Assembly (NCBI RefSeq): GCF_009901955.1
Contig: NZ_WUTS01000001.1
Location: 2,828,172 to 2,892,171 of the forward strand
Length of the DNA: 64,000 bases
DNA from: Halomonas icarae
Lineage (GTDB): Bacteria; Pseudomonadota; Gammaproteobacteria; Pseudomonadales; Halomonadaceae
Reading direction: 5' to 3'
Shown here: one piece after another, positions 29,994 through 39,008 of the stretch
Layout: each line of letters begins with the position of its first letter
How positions within the stretch are numbered: the first letter of the stretch is position 1
Translations under genes and position numbers: made by a program
Notes under the pieces: model-generated
The model's database searches: none
Seen by the model: the letters and a program-made list of their open reading frames with translations, nothing else
Told to the model about the DNA's origin: nothing

Positions 29994-30624
29994 CCTGTCC
30001 TCCCCGACCGAGACGAATATGCCGCAGCTGATGTGAAGCCTTGAGTTCATGGTGGGTGGTCACCAACACACACCCGCCCGAGCGGGCATGTGTCACCAGG
30101 CGAGCCTCCAGCGCCTCGACGCCTTCGCGATCGATGGCGGTGAAGGGTTCATCGAGTACCCATAGTGGCCGCGGCGTCAGTTCCAGTCGGGCCAGCGCCA
30201 CCCGGCGCTGCTGACCGGCAGAGAGCTGACCTGCGGGAAGATCCTCGAAGCCAGCCAGCCCCACCGCCTCCAGGGCCGCCAGTCGCGTTGGCTCCTGAAC
30301 CGGCTCACCGGCCAGCGCCTGATACCAGGCGAGATTCTCCAGCGGCGTCAGGGCCGCCTTCACACCTGGGGCATGGCCCAGATAGAGCAGATTCTCGAGG
30401 AAGGCCTGGCGCGCTTGGCGCATCGGACGCTCGTTCCAGAACAGCTCACCCTGATAGTCGGCGAGCTGCCCGGAGAGGATCTTGAGCAGGGTGGTCTTGC
30501 CGCTGCCGTTGGGGCCCTCAACGCGCACGATCTCGCCCCCTCGAATATCGAGGTCGAGGTCCTTGAACAGCCACCGGTCATCCCGTTCACAGGCCAGGTC
30601 ACTAGCTTGCAGGCGCAGGGTCAA
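29980..30624 (-). CDS. ccmA: ATP-binding protein CcmA
   Basis: ATPase of the CcmABCD complex that frees haem-loaded CcmE. The 214 residues have Walker A GPNGSGKT (37-44), signature LSAGQQRRVALARL and Walker B LWVLDEPFTAID. The start is TTG with GGAG 6 nt upstream, and no upstream ATG fits. First gene of the ccm operon, divergent from the SOS-controlled autoprotease gene across 190 nt. Confidence 0.96.
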   Translation of the reverse strand: MTLRLQASDLACERDDRWLFKDLDLDIRGGEIVRVEGPNGSGKTTLLKILSGQLADYQGELFWNERPMRQARQAFLENLLYLGHAPGVKAALTPLENLAWYQALAGEPVQEPTRLAALEAVGLAGFEDLPAGQLSAGQQRRVALARLELTPRPLWVLDEPFTAIDREGVEALEARLVTHARSGGCVLVTTHHELKASHQLRHIRLGRGGQDAEH

Positions 30625-30751
30625 GACACACTCCGGTGGATGGGTAGTTTGGCCCGAGACTCTACACGTAAAGCCCTTTTCCTGCCAGAGAGGGGTACCG
30701 CGTCGGCCGGTCGCAGTTGACGTGCATCAAGCGCATCGTCGATTACTCACC

Positions 30752-30779
30752 TTGCCAGATTTGGCGTCCCTGCTATGCT
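30752..30779 (+). promoter_or_regulatory. Sigma-70 promoter of the S24 autoprotease gene
   Basis: TTGCCA (30752-30757), a 16-bp spacer and TATGCT (30774-30779). The expected start is near 30786, immediately before the SOS operator. Confidence 0.65.
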
Positions 30780-30788
30780 CTCTAAACA

Positions 30789-30804
30789 CTGTATGTTTCA
30801 ACAG
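30789..30804. promoter_or_regulatory. LexA operator (SOS box)
   Basis: CTG-TATGTTTCAA-CAG fits the CTG-N10-CAG SOS-box consensus, including the TAT after CTG. It lies just downstream of the predicted start site, a repressing position. Its right end overlaps the ribosome site of the next gene. Confidence 0.8.
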
Positions 30805-30814
30805 GAGGTATGCC

Positions 30815-31309
30815 ATGTTCGAGGCCAGCACGCGGTACATGATACGTCACCCCAACCGGCGCCTCGCCGAGGCGTGGTCGCCCTGCCCTCTTCCCGGCGA
30901 TCCCCAGGACGCACTCGAGGAAATGGTCGACATCCCCCTGCTGGGCAGCATCGCGGCGGGGATGCCTATCGAGGCCTGCCCCAGCGTCAGCCATATTCGC
31001 GTTCCTCGTCGCATGGTGCGTCGCAACACCTACGCCCTACGGGTGTGTGGCGACTCCATGATCGATTGCAACATCTTCGATGGAGATGTGATCATTATCG
31101 AACAGTGCGAAAGCGCGGAGAATGGCGAGACCGCGGTGGTAATGATCAATGGCCAGGAGGTCACCCTGAAGAAGCTCTATATCGAAAAGTCCGGCGTGCG
31201 TCTGCAACCCGCCAACCGGCAGATGGCCCCCATTTTCCTGAAGAACAGCGATATCCAGGTGCTGGGGATGGTGATGGGCGTGGTACGTCAGGGCGAGCTG
31301 GCCGCCTGA
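30815..31309 (+). CDS. SOS-regulated S24 autoprotease (LexA/UmuD fold, no DNA-binding domain)
   Basis: A 164-residue protein whose C-terminal part (about 40-164) is a LexA/UmuD-type peptidase S24 domain. A likely self-cleavage site is Ala48-Gly49 in SIAAGMP; catalytic Ser81 lies in GDSM and Lys119 in EVTLKK. The N-terminal ~40 residues are too short and lack the LexA winged helix, so this is not a LexA repressor. It resembles UmuD in layout but no umuC follows; yigZ does. AGGAGG lies 7 nt upstream of the ATG. With the SOS box this predicts DNA-damage induction and RecA-stimulated self-cleavage. The role is unknown: polymerase accessory, LexA partner or decoy are possibilities. Confidence 0.85.
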   Translation: MFEASTRYMIRHPNRRLAEAWSPCPLPGDPQDALEEMVDIPLLGSIAAGMPIEACPSVSHIRVPRRMVRRNTYALRVCGDSMIDCNIFDGDVIIIEQCESAENGETAVVMINGQEVTLKKLYIEKSGVRLQPANRQMAPIFLKNSDIQVLGMVMGVVRQGELAA

Positions 31310-31929
31310 TGCGTTACCCGGTACCCGATCTGCCCCCCGGCGAATGGCAGGAGAGCGAACTGGAGGTGGAGAGGAGCCGCTTTATCACCTGGCTCTGCCA
31401 TGCCCCGACCATCGCCGACTTCGAGGCGCTGCTGGAGCAGGCGCGCGAGCGCCACCCCAGCGCCAGCCACCACTGCACCGCCTTTATCGCCGGACCTCCC
31501 GGTGAGCAGGCGGCCATTGGCTTCTCCGATGATGGCGAACCCGGCGGAACCGCCGGGCGCCCCATGTTTCAGGTGCTCGAGGGCTCCGGGCTGGGTCAGG
31601 CGGGCTGCGTGGTCATTCGCTACTTCGGCGGCACCAAGCTAGGCACCGGCGGACTGGCCCGAGCCTACGCCCAGGCCGTCTCCCAGGCACTGGAGGTGCT
31701 GCCCCGTCGCGAGGTGGTCGAGCGCACCTCCCTGAGGCTCCGGGTCGACTTCTCGGGCGAGGCCGAGGCGCGCGGCTGGCTGAGCGAGCGCCGGACCCCG
31801 GTGGAAGAGGCCGATTACGCCGCCGATGGTGTCTGGCTGACCGTTGGCTGGCCAAGCGATGTCGAGGTCGACCTGAGTCCGCTGGCCTCGCGGCTGCGTG
31901 GCAACCTCGAAATTCTCGCCGACGATTAG
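31309..31929 (+). CDS. yigZ: YigZ/IMPACT family protein
   Basis: A 206-residue UPF0029 (IMPACT/YigZ) protein with the signature motifs EVERSRFITW, GFSDDGEPGGTAGRPM and RYFGGTKLGTGGL. Bacterial members are thought to bind nucleic acid or ribosomes, but the function is not settled. The ATG shares a base with the stop of the autoprotease (TGATG), so it is translationally coupled and should also be SOS-induced. Confidence 0.93.
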   Translation: MRYPVPDLPPGEWQESELEVERSRFITWLCHAPTIADFEALLEQARERHPSASHHCTAFIAGPPGEQAAIGFSDDGEPGGTAGRPMFQVLEGSGLGQAGCVVIRYFGGTKLGTGGLARAYAQAVSQALEVLPRREVVERTSLRLRVDFSGEAEARGWLSERRTPVEEADYAADGVWLTVGWPSDVEVDLSPLASRLRGNLEILADD

Positions 31930-31971
31930 TCAAGACTCGGAAAGGCATGCAGAAAGGCATCCGAAAAAAAG

Positions 31972-31993
31972 AAAGGCGCCCGCAGGCGCCTTT
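31972..31993. terminator. Bidirectional terminator between yigZ and oadB
   Basis: AAAGGCGCC and GGCGCCTTT form a 9-bp stem around CGCA. On the minus strand it is followed by TTTCTTTTTTT, so it is a strong terminator for oadGAB. On the plus strand it gives a weaker stop for yigZ. Confidence 0.85.
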
Positions 31994-32016
31994 CACTCGC
32001 ATGGCCGATGCCATCA

Positions 32017-33339
32017 TCAGCCGAGGTACTTGATCATCACCCCCGCGGCCACCGCCGAGCCGATCACCCCGGCCACATTGGGCCCCATGGCATGCATCAG
32101 CAGGAAGTTGTGCGGGTTGGCCTCGAGCCCCACCTTGTTGGAGACCCGGGCCGCCATCGGTACCGCCGAGACACCCGCCGAGCCGATCAACGGGTTGATC
32201 GGTACACGGCTGACCACGTTCAGCAGCTTGGCCATCAGCACGCCGGCGCAGGTGCCGATTCCGAAGGCCACGATGCCCAGGGCCAGGATCCCGAGTGTCT
32301 CCACGGCCAGGAAACTGTCGGCCATCAGCTTGGAGCCCACCGAGAGGCCCAGAATGATGGTGACAATATTGATCAGGGCATTCTGTGCCGTGTCCGAGAG
32401 GCGCTCCACTACCCCGCACTCGCGCATCAGGTTGCCGAAGCAGAACATCCCCAGCAGCGGCGCCGCATCGGGCAGGAAGAAGGCGACCAGCAGCAGGATG
32501 GCGATGGGGAAGGCGATCTTCTCGCGCTTCGACACCGGCCGCAGCTGGGTCATGGTGATCTCGCGCTCCTTCTGGCTGGTCAGCAGCCGCATGATCGGCG
32601 GCTGGATCAGCGGCACCAGCGCCATGTAGGCGTAGGCCGCCACGGCGATCGCCCCCAGCAGCTCCGGGGCCAGCACGCTCGACACATAGATCGAGGTGGG
32701 GCCGTCGGCGCCACCGATGATGCCGATGGCGGCGGCCTGGTTGAGCGAGAAATCCATCACCCCCAGCGACGAGAGCCCCACCGCCCCGAACAGGGTGGCG
32801 AAGATGCCGAACTGCGCGGCCGCCCCCAGGAAAAGGGTACGCGGATTGGCCAGCAGCGGCCCAAAGTCGGTCATCGCCCCCACGCCCATGAAGATGATCA
32901 ACGGAGCGATACCGGAGGCGATGGCAACCTTGTAGAAGCTGTAGAGCATGCCGTCACCGTAGCCGACGCTGGCTGCCACATCGCGACCCGCGCGCAGCGC
33001 ATCCGCCGTGGCCTCCTCCTCGACCACCCCCTTGAGGAGCTCGCGCCACGCCTCGACGCTCGCCTGAGGGTCGAGGGCCACCCCGAGGGCCCCGGCGATC
33101 CGCTCCAGCACCGCCGGTTTGGCCACCTCGATGGCCTGGTCCAGCGCCGACAGCGCCAGGCCCGCCTCGGGAATATTGGCCAGAATGCCACCGAAGCCGA
33201 TCGGTACCAGCAGCAGCGGCTCGAACTTCTTGGCGATGGCCAGATAGAGCAGCAACATGCCGACCAGAATCATCACGGCCTGGCCCGGGGTCAGGTTATA
33301 GACCCCCGAGCCGTACCAGAGTGTCAGTAGTTTCTCCAT
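32017..33339 (-). CDS. oadB: Sodium-pumping oxaloacetate decarboxylase, beta subunit
   Basis: Membrane carboxybiotin decarboxylase that couples decarboxylation to Na+ export. The 440 residues have about nine membrane helices and the conserved segments [44 protein letters not shown] and [18 protein letters not shown], with the aspartate of the GGADGP region used in Na+ transport. It follows oadA by 10 nt and is the last gene of the operon. Contributes to a sodium-motive force. Confidence 0.97.
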   Translation of the reverse strand: MEKLLTLWYGSGVYNLTPGQAVMILVGMLLLYLAIAKKFEPLLLVPIGFGGILANIPEAGLALSALDQAIEVAKPAVLERIAGALGVALDPQASVEAWRELLKGVVEEEATADALRAGRDVAASVGYGDGMLYSFYKVAIASGIAPLIIFMGVGAMTDFGPLLANPRTLFLGAAAQFGIFATLFGAVGLSSLGVMDFSLNQAAAIGIIGGADGPTSIYVSSVLAPELLGAIAVAAYAYMALVPLIQPPIMRLLTSQKEREITMTQLRPVSKREKIAFPIAILLLVAFFLPDAAPLLGMFCFGNLMRECGVVERLSDTAQNALINIVTIILGLSVGSKLMADSFLAVETLGILALGIVAFGIGTCAGVLMAKLLNVVSRVPINPLIGSAGVSAVPMAARVSNKVGLEANPHNFLLMHAMGPNVAGVIGSAVAAGVMIKYLG

Positions 33340-33349
33340 GACGGGTCCC

Positions 33350-35206
33350 TTAGAGCTCGATCAGCACGTCACCGACGGCGACGCTGTCGCCCTCGCCGAC
33401 CTTGACGGCGGAAACGGTGCCGGCGCTCGAGGCACGCACCTCGGTCTCCATCTTCATCGCCTCGAGGATGATCACCACATCACCCTCGGCGACGCTGTCA
33501 CCCTCACGCACGTTGACCTTGAAGATATTGCCGGCCAGGGGGGCACTGATCGTCTCGCCGGGCGACGCTTCGCCGGGCGACGCTTCGCCGCTCGCAACAG
33601 GGGCAGAGGCGGCGGCAGCCGGTGCGGCCTGCTCCTGAATGGCGCCGACCTCGCCGCCTTCGGCGACCTCGACCACGTAGGCCTTGCCGTTGACCTTGAC
33701 GGTGTAGGTCTCTGGGCCGGAAACCGGCGCCTTGGCCCCTGCCCCGCCCTGCTGTGAAGCGGCCGGCAGGTTGGCACTGGCACCGGGGCTCTCACTGCCT
33801 GGTGCCTGAGGGGTCGGTTCGAAGGCGTCGGGGTTATCGCGGTTGGCGAGGAACTTCAGGCCGATCTGGGGGAAGAGCGCATAGGTCAGCACGTCGTCGA
33901 TCTCGCGCTCGCCTTCGGCCAGGCGGATGCCGTCGGCCTTGGCCTTCTCCTTGAGCTCGGCGGCCAGCCTGTCCATCTCGGGGCTCAGGTTGTCGGCCGG
34001 GCGGCAGGTGATCGGCTCGCCTCCCTCCAGGACGCGCGCCTGCAGCTCCTTGTTGAACGGCGCCGGGGCGGCACCATACTCACCCTTGAGCAGCGCCTGG
34101 ACCTCCTTGGAGATCGACTTGTAACGCTCCCCCATCATCACGTTCATCACCGCCTGGGTGCCGACGATCTGGGAGGTGGGGGTGACCAGCGGGATGAAGC
34201 CCAGGTCCTCGCGCACGCGCGGGATCTCCTGGAGGACGTCGTCGAGCTTGTCGCCGGCCCCCTGCTCCTTGAGCTGCCCCTCCATGTTGGTCAGCATGCC
34301 GCCCGGCACCTGGGCGATCAGGATGCGTGAATCGATGCCCTTCAGCGAACCCTCGAAGGCGGCGTACTTCTTGCGCACCTCGCGGAAGTAAGCGGCGATC
34401 TCCTCGAGCAGTTCGAGGTCCAGGCCGGTATCACGCTCGCTGCCCTGGAGAATGGCCACCACGGACTCGGTGGGGCTGTGACCATAGGTCATGGACATCG
34501 AGGAGATGGCGGTATCGACGTTGTCGATGCCCGCCTCGGCGGCCTTGATGGCGGTAGCGGTGGACATGCCGGTGGTGGCATGACACTGCATGTGGATGGG
34601 AAGATCCACGGCCTTCTTGAGCCTGGAGACCAGTTCATAGGCATCGTAGGGCTTGAGTAGCCCCGCCATGTCCTTGATGCAGAGCGAGTCTGCCCCCATG
34701 TCGGCGATGGTCTTGCCGAGCTCCACCCAGCCATCCAGGGTGTGCACCGGGCTCACGGTGTAGGAGAGCGTGCCCTGGGCATGACCCTCGACCTTGCGCA
34801 CCGCCTGAATGGCACGCTCCAGGTTGCGCGGATCGTTCATGGCATCGAAGACCCGGAAGACATCGACGCCATTGGTCCTGGCGCGCTCGACGAAGCGATC
34901 CACCACATCGTCGGCGTAATGGCGATAACCAAGCAGGTTCTGGCCACGCAGCAGCATCTGCTGGGGAGTATTGGGCATGGCGGCCTTCAACGCCCGTATC
35001 CGCTCCCACGGATCCTCGCCGAGATAGCGGATACAGGCGTCGAAGGTGGCCCCGCCCCAGGATTCCAGCGACCAGAAGCCGACACGGTCGAGCTTCTCGG
35101 CGATGGGAAGCATGTCATCCAGACGCATGCGGGTAGCAAACAGCGACTGGTGGGCGTCGCGCAGGACGACATCGGTGATGCCCAGCGGGCGAGCGTTGTC
35201 AGTCAT
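33350..35206 (-). CDS. oadA: Oxaloacetate decarboxylase, alpha subunit (biotin-carrying)
   Basis: Cytosolic carboxyltransferase with attached biotin, 618 residues. The N-terminal HMG-CoA-lyase-like barrel has [11 protein letters not shown] and the metal ligands in MQCHATTG. After the conserved carboxylase domain comes a Pro/Ala/Gly linker containing a duplicated GEASP unit (two 15-bp copies near 33558-33587). A biotinyl domain follows, with Lys585 in EAMKMET. It passes CO2 from oxaloacetate to biotin; OadB releases it. A pyruvate carboxylase subunit B role is possible in other contexts, but oadG and oadB flank it here. Confidence 0.96.
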   Translation of the reverse strand: MTDNARPLGITDVVLRDAHQSLFATRMRLDDMLPIAEKLDRVGFWSLESWGGATFDACIRYLGEDPWERIRALKAAMPNTPQQMLLRGQNLLGYRHYADDVVDRFVERARTNGVDVFRVFDAMNDPRNLERAIQAVRKVEGHAQGTLSYTVSPVHTLDGWVELGKTIADMGADSLCIKDMAGLLKPYDAYELVSRLKKAVDLPIHMQCHATTGMSTATAIKAAEAGIDNVDTAISSMSMTYGHSPTESVVAILQGSERDTGLDLELLEEIAAYFREVRKKYAAFEGSLKGIDSRILIAQVPGGMLTNMEGQLKEQGAGDKLDDVLQEIPRVREDLGFIPLVTPTSQIVGTQAVMNVMMGERYKSISKEVQALLKGEYGAAPAPFNKELQARVLEGGEPITCRPADNLSPEMDRLAAELKEKAKADGIRLAEGEREIDDVLTYALFPQIGLKFLANRDNPDAFEPTPQAPGSESPGASANLPAASQQGGAGAKAPVSGPETYTVKVNGKAYVVEVAEGGEVGAIQEQAAPAAAASAPVASGEASPGEASPGETISAPLAGNIFKVNVREGDSVAEGDVVIILEAMKMETEVRASSAGTVSAVKVGEGDSVAVGDVLIEL

Positions 35207-35263
35207 GGGGAGACCTTGGAGTTGTGGTTGGTGGTGGTAGGAAAGACACCGGAGAAGGAGGGG

Positions 35264-35521
35264 TCAGCGACGGTGGCGGCGACGATAGCGATGCACCGCG
35301 GCAGAAATCGCCACCATGACATCATCGTCCTGACTCGCCTGAGAGGCTGCGCGGCCACGTGTCGGCGACACCGCCGGCGTCACGGGCTCGGGGAAGAAGC
35401 GACCGATAAACTTCGACATCAGGGTGGTCACAATGACTAGCAAGGTAAGAAAAACAAAAACAAAGCCCATGCCCAGGGCCATGAGGGAAAGTCCCTCCTC
35501 CAGAAGCTGCGTATCCTGCAT
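35264..35521 (-). CDS. oadG: Oxaloacetate decarboxylase, gamma subunit
   Basis: An 85-residue small membrane subunit with one N-terminal helix (about 9-31) and a cytosolic tail ending in a His/Arg-rich stretch (VHRYRRRHRR) that would hold the Zn2+ or contact OadA. It starts at the ATG with GGAGG 7 nt upstream; the longer frame overlaps dusC's control region. First gene of oadGAB, 118 nt from the divergent dusC. Confidence 0.9.
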   Translation of the reverse strand: MQDTQLLEEGLSLMALGMGFVFVFLTLLVIVTTLMSKFIGRFFPEPVTPAVSPTRGRAASQASQDDDVMVAISAAVHRYRRRHRR

Positions 35522-35639
35522 TGGGCGCCTCCCGTATGAATCATTCGCCACCACCGGCGCGGTTACGCCATGCTGGGTGGCTTGCGTAGAATCTGCAATG
35601 CTATAACCTGCCAGATTGTCGACAAATTGCAATGGGGTC

Positions 35640-36683
35640 ATGGTGGAAGTCAGCGTTGTTAATTTACTACAAGATACTCCCGGACGTCTCGGTCTGGCCC
35701 CCATGGAGGGCGTCATCGATGCCCACACCCGGGCCCTGCTGACTCAGCAGCCGGGCTTCGACTGGGTGGTCACCGAGTTTGTGCGCGTGGTCGATACCCG
35801 CCTGCCGCCACGGGTCTTCTACAAGCACTGTCCCGAACTGCAGCACTCCCCCCGGACGACCCCCTCAGGCGTACCGGTCCAGCTGCAGCTGCTTGGCTCC
35901 GACCCCAAGGCCCTGGCCGCCAACGCCGTCCAGGCACTGCGCCTCGGCGCCATTGGCATCGATCTCAACTTCGGCTGTCCAGCCAAGCTCGTCAATCGTC
36001 ATGATGGTGGCGCCTCGCTGCTGCGCGACCCGCGGCGCGTGCATGCCGCGGTTGCCGCCGTCCACGAAGCGGTCGGCCACCGCATCCCGGTGACCGCCAA
36101 GATTCGCCTGGGATACGCCGACCGCCGCCTGGCACTGGCCTGCGGGCGCGCCGCCCAGGCCGGCGGCGCTCGGCACCTGGTGGTGCACGGCCGCACCCGT
36201 GAAGAGGGCTATCGCCCACCGGCTCATTGGGAGTGGATCGGCCGCATACGACGCGACCTTTCCATCCCGGTGATCGCCAATGGCGATATCTGGACTCTCG
36301 AGGACTACTGGAAGGCGCGTACGCTCTCCGGCTGTCGACATGTCATGCTTGGACGTGGCGTCCTGGCCGACCCCTGGCTGGCGGCCCGCATTCGCCACTG
36401 GCATCTCACCGGTGAGCGGCTGGCAGCCACGCCCTGGGCGGCGCGGGCAGAGATCCTGCACGAGTTCGCCACCCTCAAGCGCAAGACCCTTCCCGAACGC
36501 ATCGTGGCCTCGCTGATCAAGCAGTGGCTCAATCATATGCGCCGGGCAGACGCCGAGGCGGCTCGCCGCTTCCAGCGAGTCAAGCGGCTTACCCTGCTCG
36601 ACGAGCTACTGGCGGGCCTGCAGGCAGACAGTGCGCAGTCAGCCAGTCCTCCTCCGAGCCTGGCAGGCGCGGCGGCGGGGTAA
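35640..36683 (+). CDS. dusC: tRNA-dihydrouridine(16) synthase DusC
   Basis: FMN enzyme that reduces uridine 16 in the tRNA D-loop. The 347-residue TIM barrel opens with LGLAPMEGV. It has the catalytic cysteine in LNFGCPAKLVN, the phosphate-binding VHGRTREEGY and the IANGDIW segment. The C-terminal helical tRNA-binding domain contains IKQWLNHMRR. E. coli DusC has 315 residues; here both ends are slightly longer. The start was set at the ATG (35640); a TTG eight codons upstream is less likely. A 21-bp tandem repeat array follows the gene. Confidence 0.94.
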   Translation: MVEVSVVNLLQDTPGRLGLAPMEGVIDAHTRALLTQQPGFDWVVTEFVRVVDTRLPPRVFYKHCPELQHSPRTTPSGVPVQLQLLGSDPKALAANAVQALRLGAIGIDLNFGCPAKLVNRHDGGASLLRDPRRVHAAVAAVHEAVGHRIPVTAKIRLGYADRRLALACGRAAQAGGARHLVVHGRTREEGYRPPAHWEWIGRIRRDLSIPVIANGDIWTLEDYWKARTLSGCRHVMLGRGVLADPWLAARIRHWHLTGERLAATPWAARAEILHEFATLKRKTLPERIVASLIKQWLNHMRRADAEAARRFQRVKRLTLLDELLAGLQADSAQSASPPPSLAGAAAG

Positions 36684-36719
36684 GCTGACGCCACTGCAGG
36701 ATAGACAGACACTATTCTC

Positions 36720-36845
36720 AGGAAAGAACGGCATTAACCGAGGAAAGAAAGGTACTATCGCAGTAAAGAAAGGCACTATCGCAGGAAAGAAAGACACTAG
36801 GGCAGGAAAGAAAGACACTGGGGCAGGCAAAAAAAGAGGCGCACG
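36720..36845. repeat. 21-bp tandem repeat array (about six units) after dusC
   Basis: Units start at 36720, 36741, 36762, 36783, 36804 and (degenerate) 36825, with the common pattern AGGAAAGAAAGRYACTAKSGC. The inner four are most alike and the outer two have drifted. One frame of the plus strand reads a 7-residue Lys-rich repeat (such as KKGTIAG), but it has no ribosome site and its start lies within dusC, so coding is doubtful. Confidence 0.9.
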
Positions 36846-36866
36846 TCGCAATGGCGACGGCGCCTC
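36829..36866 (-). terminator. Second terminator downstream of the tRNA pair
   Basis: On the minus strand GAGGCGC/GCGCCTC plus CGTCGC/GCGACG make a 13-bp stem with one bulge and a 4-base loop, followed by seven T. It backs up the terminator at 36930-36967. Confidence 0.85.
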
Positions 36867-36929
36867 AAACGATCGCGGAACCGGTGCCCACGCTGGGTAC
36901 GACCGGTCCGGCTAGCGAGAAAACATCAC

Positions 36930-36967
36930 GAACAAAACAGAAGACCCGCCCTGCGAGAGGACGGGTC
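36930..36967 (-). terminator. Terminator immediately after tRNA-Arg
   Basis: On the minus strand GACCCG...CGGGTC (36943-36967) with a small inner stem is followed by the T-rich TTCTGTTTTGTTC. It lies 7 nt beyond the tRNA-Arg 3' end. Confidence 0.75.
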
Positions 36968-36973
36968 GGTATC

Positions 36974-37050
36974 TGGCGCGCCCGGGAGGATTCGAACCTC
37001 CGACCACCTGATTCGTAGTCAGGTACTCTATCCAGCTGAGCTACGGGCGC
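36974..37050 (-). tRNA. tRNA-Arg (anticodon ACG)
   Basis: A 77-nt tRNA with encoded CCA. The acceptor GCGCCCG/CGGGCGC, a D-stem with AGCTCAGCTGGATAGAG, anticodon loop CTACGAA (ACG, read as ICG) and TPsiC arm with GTTCGAATC all fold correctly. It is transcribed with tRNA-Ser 21 nt upstream. Confidence 0.98.
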
Positions 37051-37071
37051 TGATGCTTCACGGTATCGTTA

Positions 37072-37164
37072 TGGCGGAGAGGGAGGGATTCGAACCCTCG
37101 AAGAGGCTATAAACCCCTTACTCCCTTAGCAGGGGAGCGCCTTCAGCCACTCGGCCACCTCTCC
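37072..37164 (-). tRNA. tRNA-Ser (anticodon GCT)
   Basis: A 93-nt class II tRNA with encoded CCA: acceptor GGAGAGG/CCTCTCC, anticodon loop CTGCTAA (GCT, for AGC/AGU), a long variable arm and TPsiC GTTCGAATC. It is first in the two-tRNA transcript. Confidence 0.98.
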
Positions 37165-37181
37165 CTAACGACACGGCGCAT

Positions 37182-37210
37182 ATCTTACCGTTTCCGAAGG
37201 GGTTTGTCCA
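37182..37210 (-). promoter_or_regulatory. Promoter of the tRNA-Ser/tRNA-Arg transcript
   Basis: On the minus strand TGGACA, a 17-bp spacer and TAAGAT, then a GC-rich discriminator (GCGCCG), about 18 nt before the tRNA. The discriminator suggests growth-rate/ppGpp control. Confidence 0.65.
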
Positions 37211-37247
37211 GCACCCCGGCGGTTTTTTTATTAACCGCCCCTGCGCA

Positions 37248-37445
37248 CTACACGTCGTGGTCAGAACCTTCCTCGTCGCTCCTCTCACGCTGAATGCGCT
37301 GGTAGATCTCTTCGCGATGGACTGCCACATCCTTCGGTGCATTCACACCGATACGGACCTGGTTACCCTTCACGCCCAACACCGTCACGGTGATGTCATC
37401 ACCGATCATCAGGGTCTCGCCGACACGGCGGGTCAGGATGAGCAT
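37248..37445 (-). CDS. csrA: Carbon storage regulator CsrA (RsmA)
   Basis: Dimeric RNA-binding regulator, 65 residues, that binds GGA in mRNA leaders and is sequestered by CsrB/RsmZ RNAs. The full motif set is present: [10 protein letters not shown] with Leu4 and Arg6, and Arg44 in VHREEIY, the residues that contact GGA. The start is the ATG with AAGGAG 8 nt upstream, itself a possible self-binding site. It lies between lysC and the tRNA genes, a common gammaproteobacterial arrangement (alaS-lysC-csrA). Two candidate CsrA-sequestering RNAs are in this same window. Confidence 0.98.
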   Translation of the reverse strand: MLILTRRVGETLMIGDDITVTVLGVKGNQVRIGVNAPKDVAVHREEIYQRIQRERSDEEGSDHDV

Positions 37446-37652
37446 GGCTGATCTCCTTCTCAGACTTGTTCTCTGGCTGGCAACGGGGTGCTGGCCGACG
37501 GCATCACGCCGTCTCAGTATGTGGCAGAACGCCTTCCATGACCAACACGGCGGCCCATGAAACACCAGGCCCCCGTTGAAGGGAAGCCCCACCGCGAGAT
37601 GCAGCGGACCTCCCTACCAGCGTAGAAGGGAATCTGCCCCCGAGGGGTCGAC

Positions 37653-38906
37653 TTATTCCTTGTTCTCGATATCGGCCTTGTCAAGGCCGAAGGCCTTGTG
37701 CAGGGCGCGGACGGCGAGCTCCATCTGCTTCTCGTCGATCACCACGGAGATCTTGATCTCGGAGGTCGAGACCATGCGGATATTGATGCTCTCCTCGGCA
37801 AGCACGCGGAACATCTTGGAAGCCACACCGGCATGCGAGCGCATGCCAACGCCCACCAGCGAGACCTTGGCGATATTGTCGTCGCTCTTGACCTCACCCT
37901 CGCCCAGGTCGGGCAGCACCTGCTCATTGAGGATCTTGAGGGTCTGCTTGTAGTCCCCCTTGGCCACGGTAAAGGTGAAGTCGGTGTAGTCGCCAGCCGG
38001 AGCCACGTTCTGCACGATCATGTCGACTTCGATATTGGCGCCGGCGATGGGCCCGAGAATGCGCGACGCCACGCCCGGCACGTCCGGGGTATTGAGCAGC
38101 GTCAGCTTGGCCTCGTTGGCAGTGAAGGCGATACCGGAGATCAGTGGTTCTTCCATGGAGTCCTCTTCTTGGTCGGAGTCTGCAACGATCAGGGTGCCGG
38201 GGCCATCCTGGAAACTGGACAGCACGCGCAGCGGAACATTGTACTTGCCGGCGAATTCGACGGCGCGAATCTGCAGCACCTTGGAGCCGAGGCTGGCCAG
38301 CTCCAGCATCTCCTCGACGGTGATGCGCTCGAGACGCTGGGCCTTGCTGCAGACGCGGGGGTCGGTGGTGTAGACACCGTCGACATCGGTATAGATCTGG
38401 CACTCATCGGCCTTCAGCGCCGCGGCCAGGGCCACACCGGTGGTGTCGGAGCCGCCACGACCGAGGGTGGTGATATTGCCCTCCTCGTCGACGCCCTGGA
38501 AACCCGCCACCACGACCACCTGACCATCATCCAGATCGGCCTGCAGCTCATCGGTCTCGATGCGCTGGATCCGCGCCTTGGTGTGGGCGCTGTCGGTCTG
38601 GATGCCCACCTGTGAGCCGGTATAGGAGGTCGCCGGCACCCCCAGCTTGTGCAGGGCCATGGCCAGCAGCGAGATGGTGACCTGCTCACCGGTGGAGACC
38701 AGCATGTCCATCTCTCGCGGAGTGGGCTCGTCATTGATCTCGTTGGCCATGCCGATCAGGCGATTGGTCTCGCCACTCATCGCCGACACCACCACCACGA
38801 CCTGGTGGCCGTTGTCACGGAAGCCCTTGACCTTCTCGGCCACGGCCTTGATGCGCTCCACGGAGCCCACCGAGGTACCGCCGAATTTCTGTACGTATAG
38901 TGCCAT
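37653..38906 (-). CDS. lysC: Aspartate kinase
   Basis: First step of the lysine/threonine/methionine pathway; in halophiles it also feeds ectoine synthesis. The 417 residues start with the kinase signature KFGGTSVG, contain SDTTGVALAAAL and the YTDVDGVYTTDPR substrate loop, and end with two ACT domains for feedback control by lysine/threonine. The monofunctional length is like Pseudomonas LysC. GAGGG lies rather far (about 11 nt) from the ATG. It is between alaS and csrA. Confidence 0.96.
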   Translation of the reverse strand: MALYVQKFGGTSVGSVERIKAVAEKVKGFRDNGHQVVVVVSAMSGETNRLIGMANEINDEPTPREMDMLVSTGEQVTISLLAMALHKLGVPATSYTGSQVGIQTDSAHTKARIQRIETDELQADLDDGQVVVVAGFQGVDEEGNITTLGRGGSDTTGVALAAALKADECQIYTDVDGVYTTDPRVCSKAQRLERITVEEMLELASLGSKVLQIRAVEFAGKYNVPLRVLSSFQDGPGTLIVADSDQEEDSMEEPLISGIAFTANEAKLTLLNTPDVPGVASRILGPIAGANIEVDMIVQNVAPAGDYTDFTFTVAKGDYKQTLKILNEQVLPDLGEGEVKSDDNIAKVSLVGVGMRSHAGVASKMFRVLAEESINIRMVSTSEIKISVVIDEKQMELAVRALHKAFGLDKADIENKE

Positions 38907-38970
38907 CTGCAATTTTCCCTCGTGCGTCGGGCGCGAGCGCCCGGGTGAGTGAAAGGTGACTCCTTGCGAA

Positions 38971-39001
38971 CAGGGCCGGCGCCTCACGGCAACCGGCCCT
39001 G
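38971..39001 (-). terminator. Stem-loop after alaS
   Basis: CAGGGCCGG and CCGGCCCTG form a 9-bp stem with a 13-base loop just past the alaS stop, followed by TTCGC on the minus strand. Probably a partial terminator before lysC. Confidence 0.5.
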
Positions 39002-39008
39002 TCAGATC

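Noticed and set aside
36631-36915. A 94-codon plus-strand frame covering the 21-bp repeats (Lys-rich heptad peptide)
   Set aside because: It starts with GTG inside dusC without a ribosome site and runs through a terminator; more likely a by-product of the repeat.
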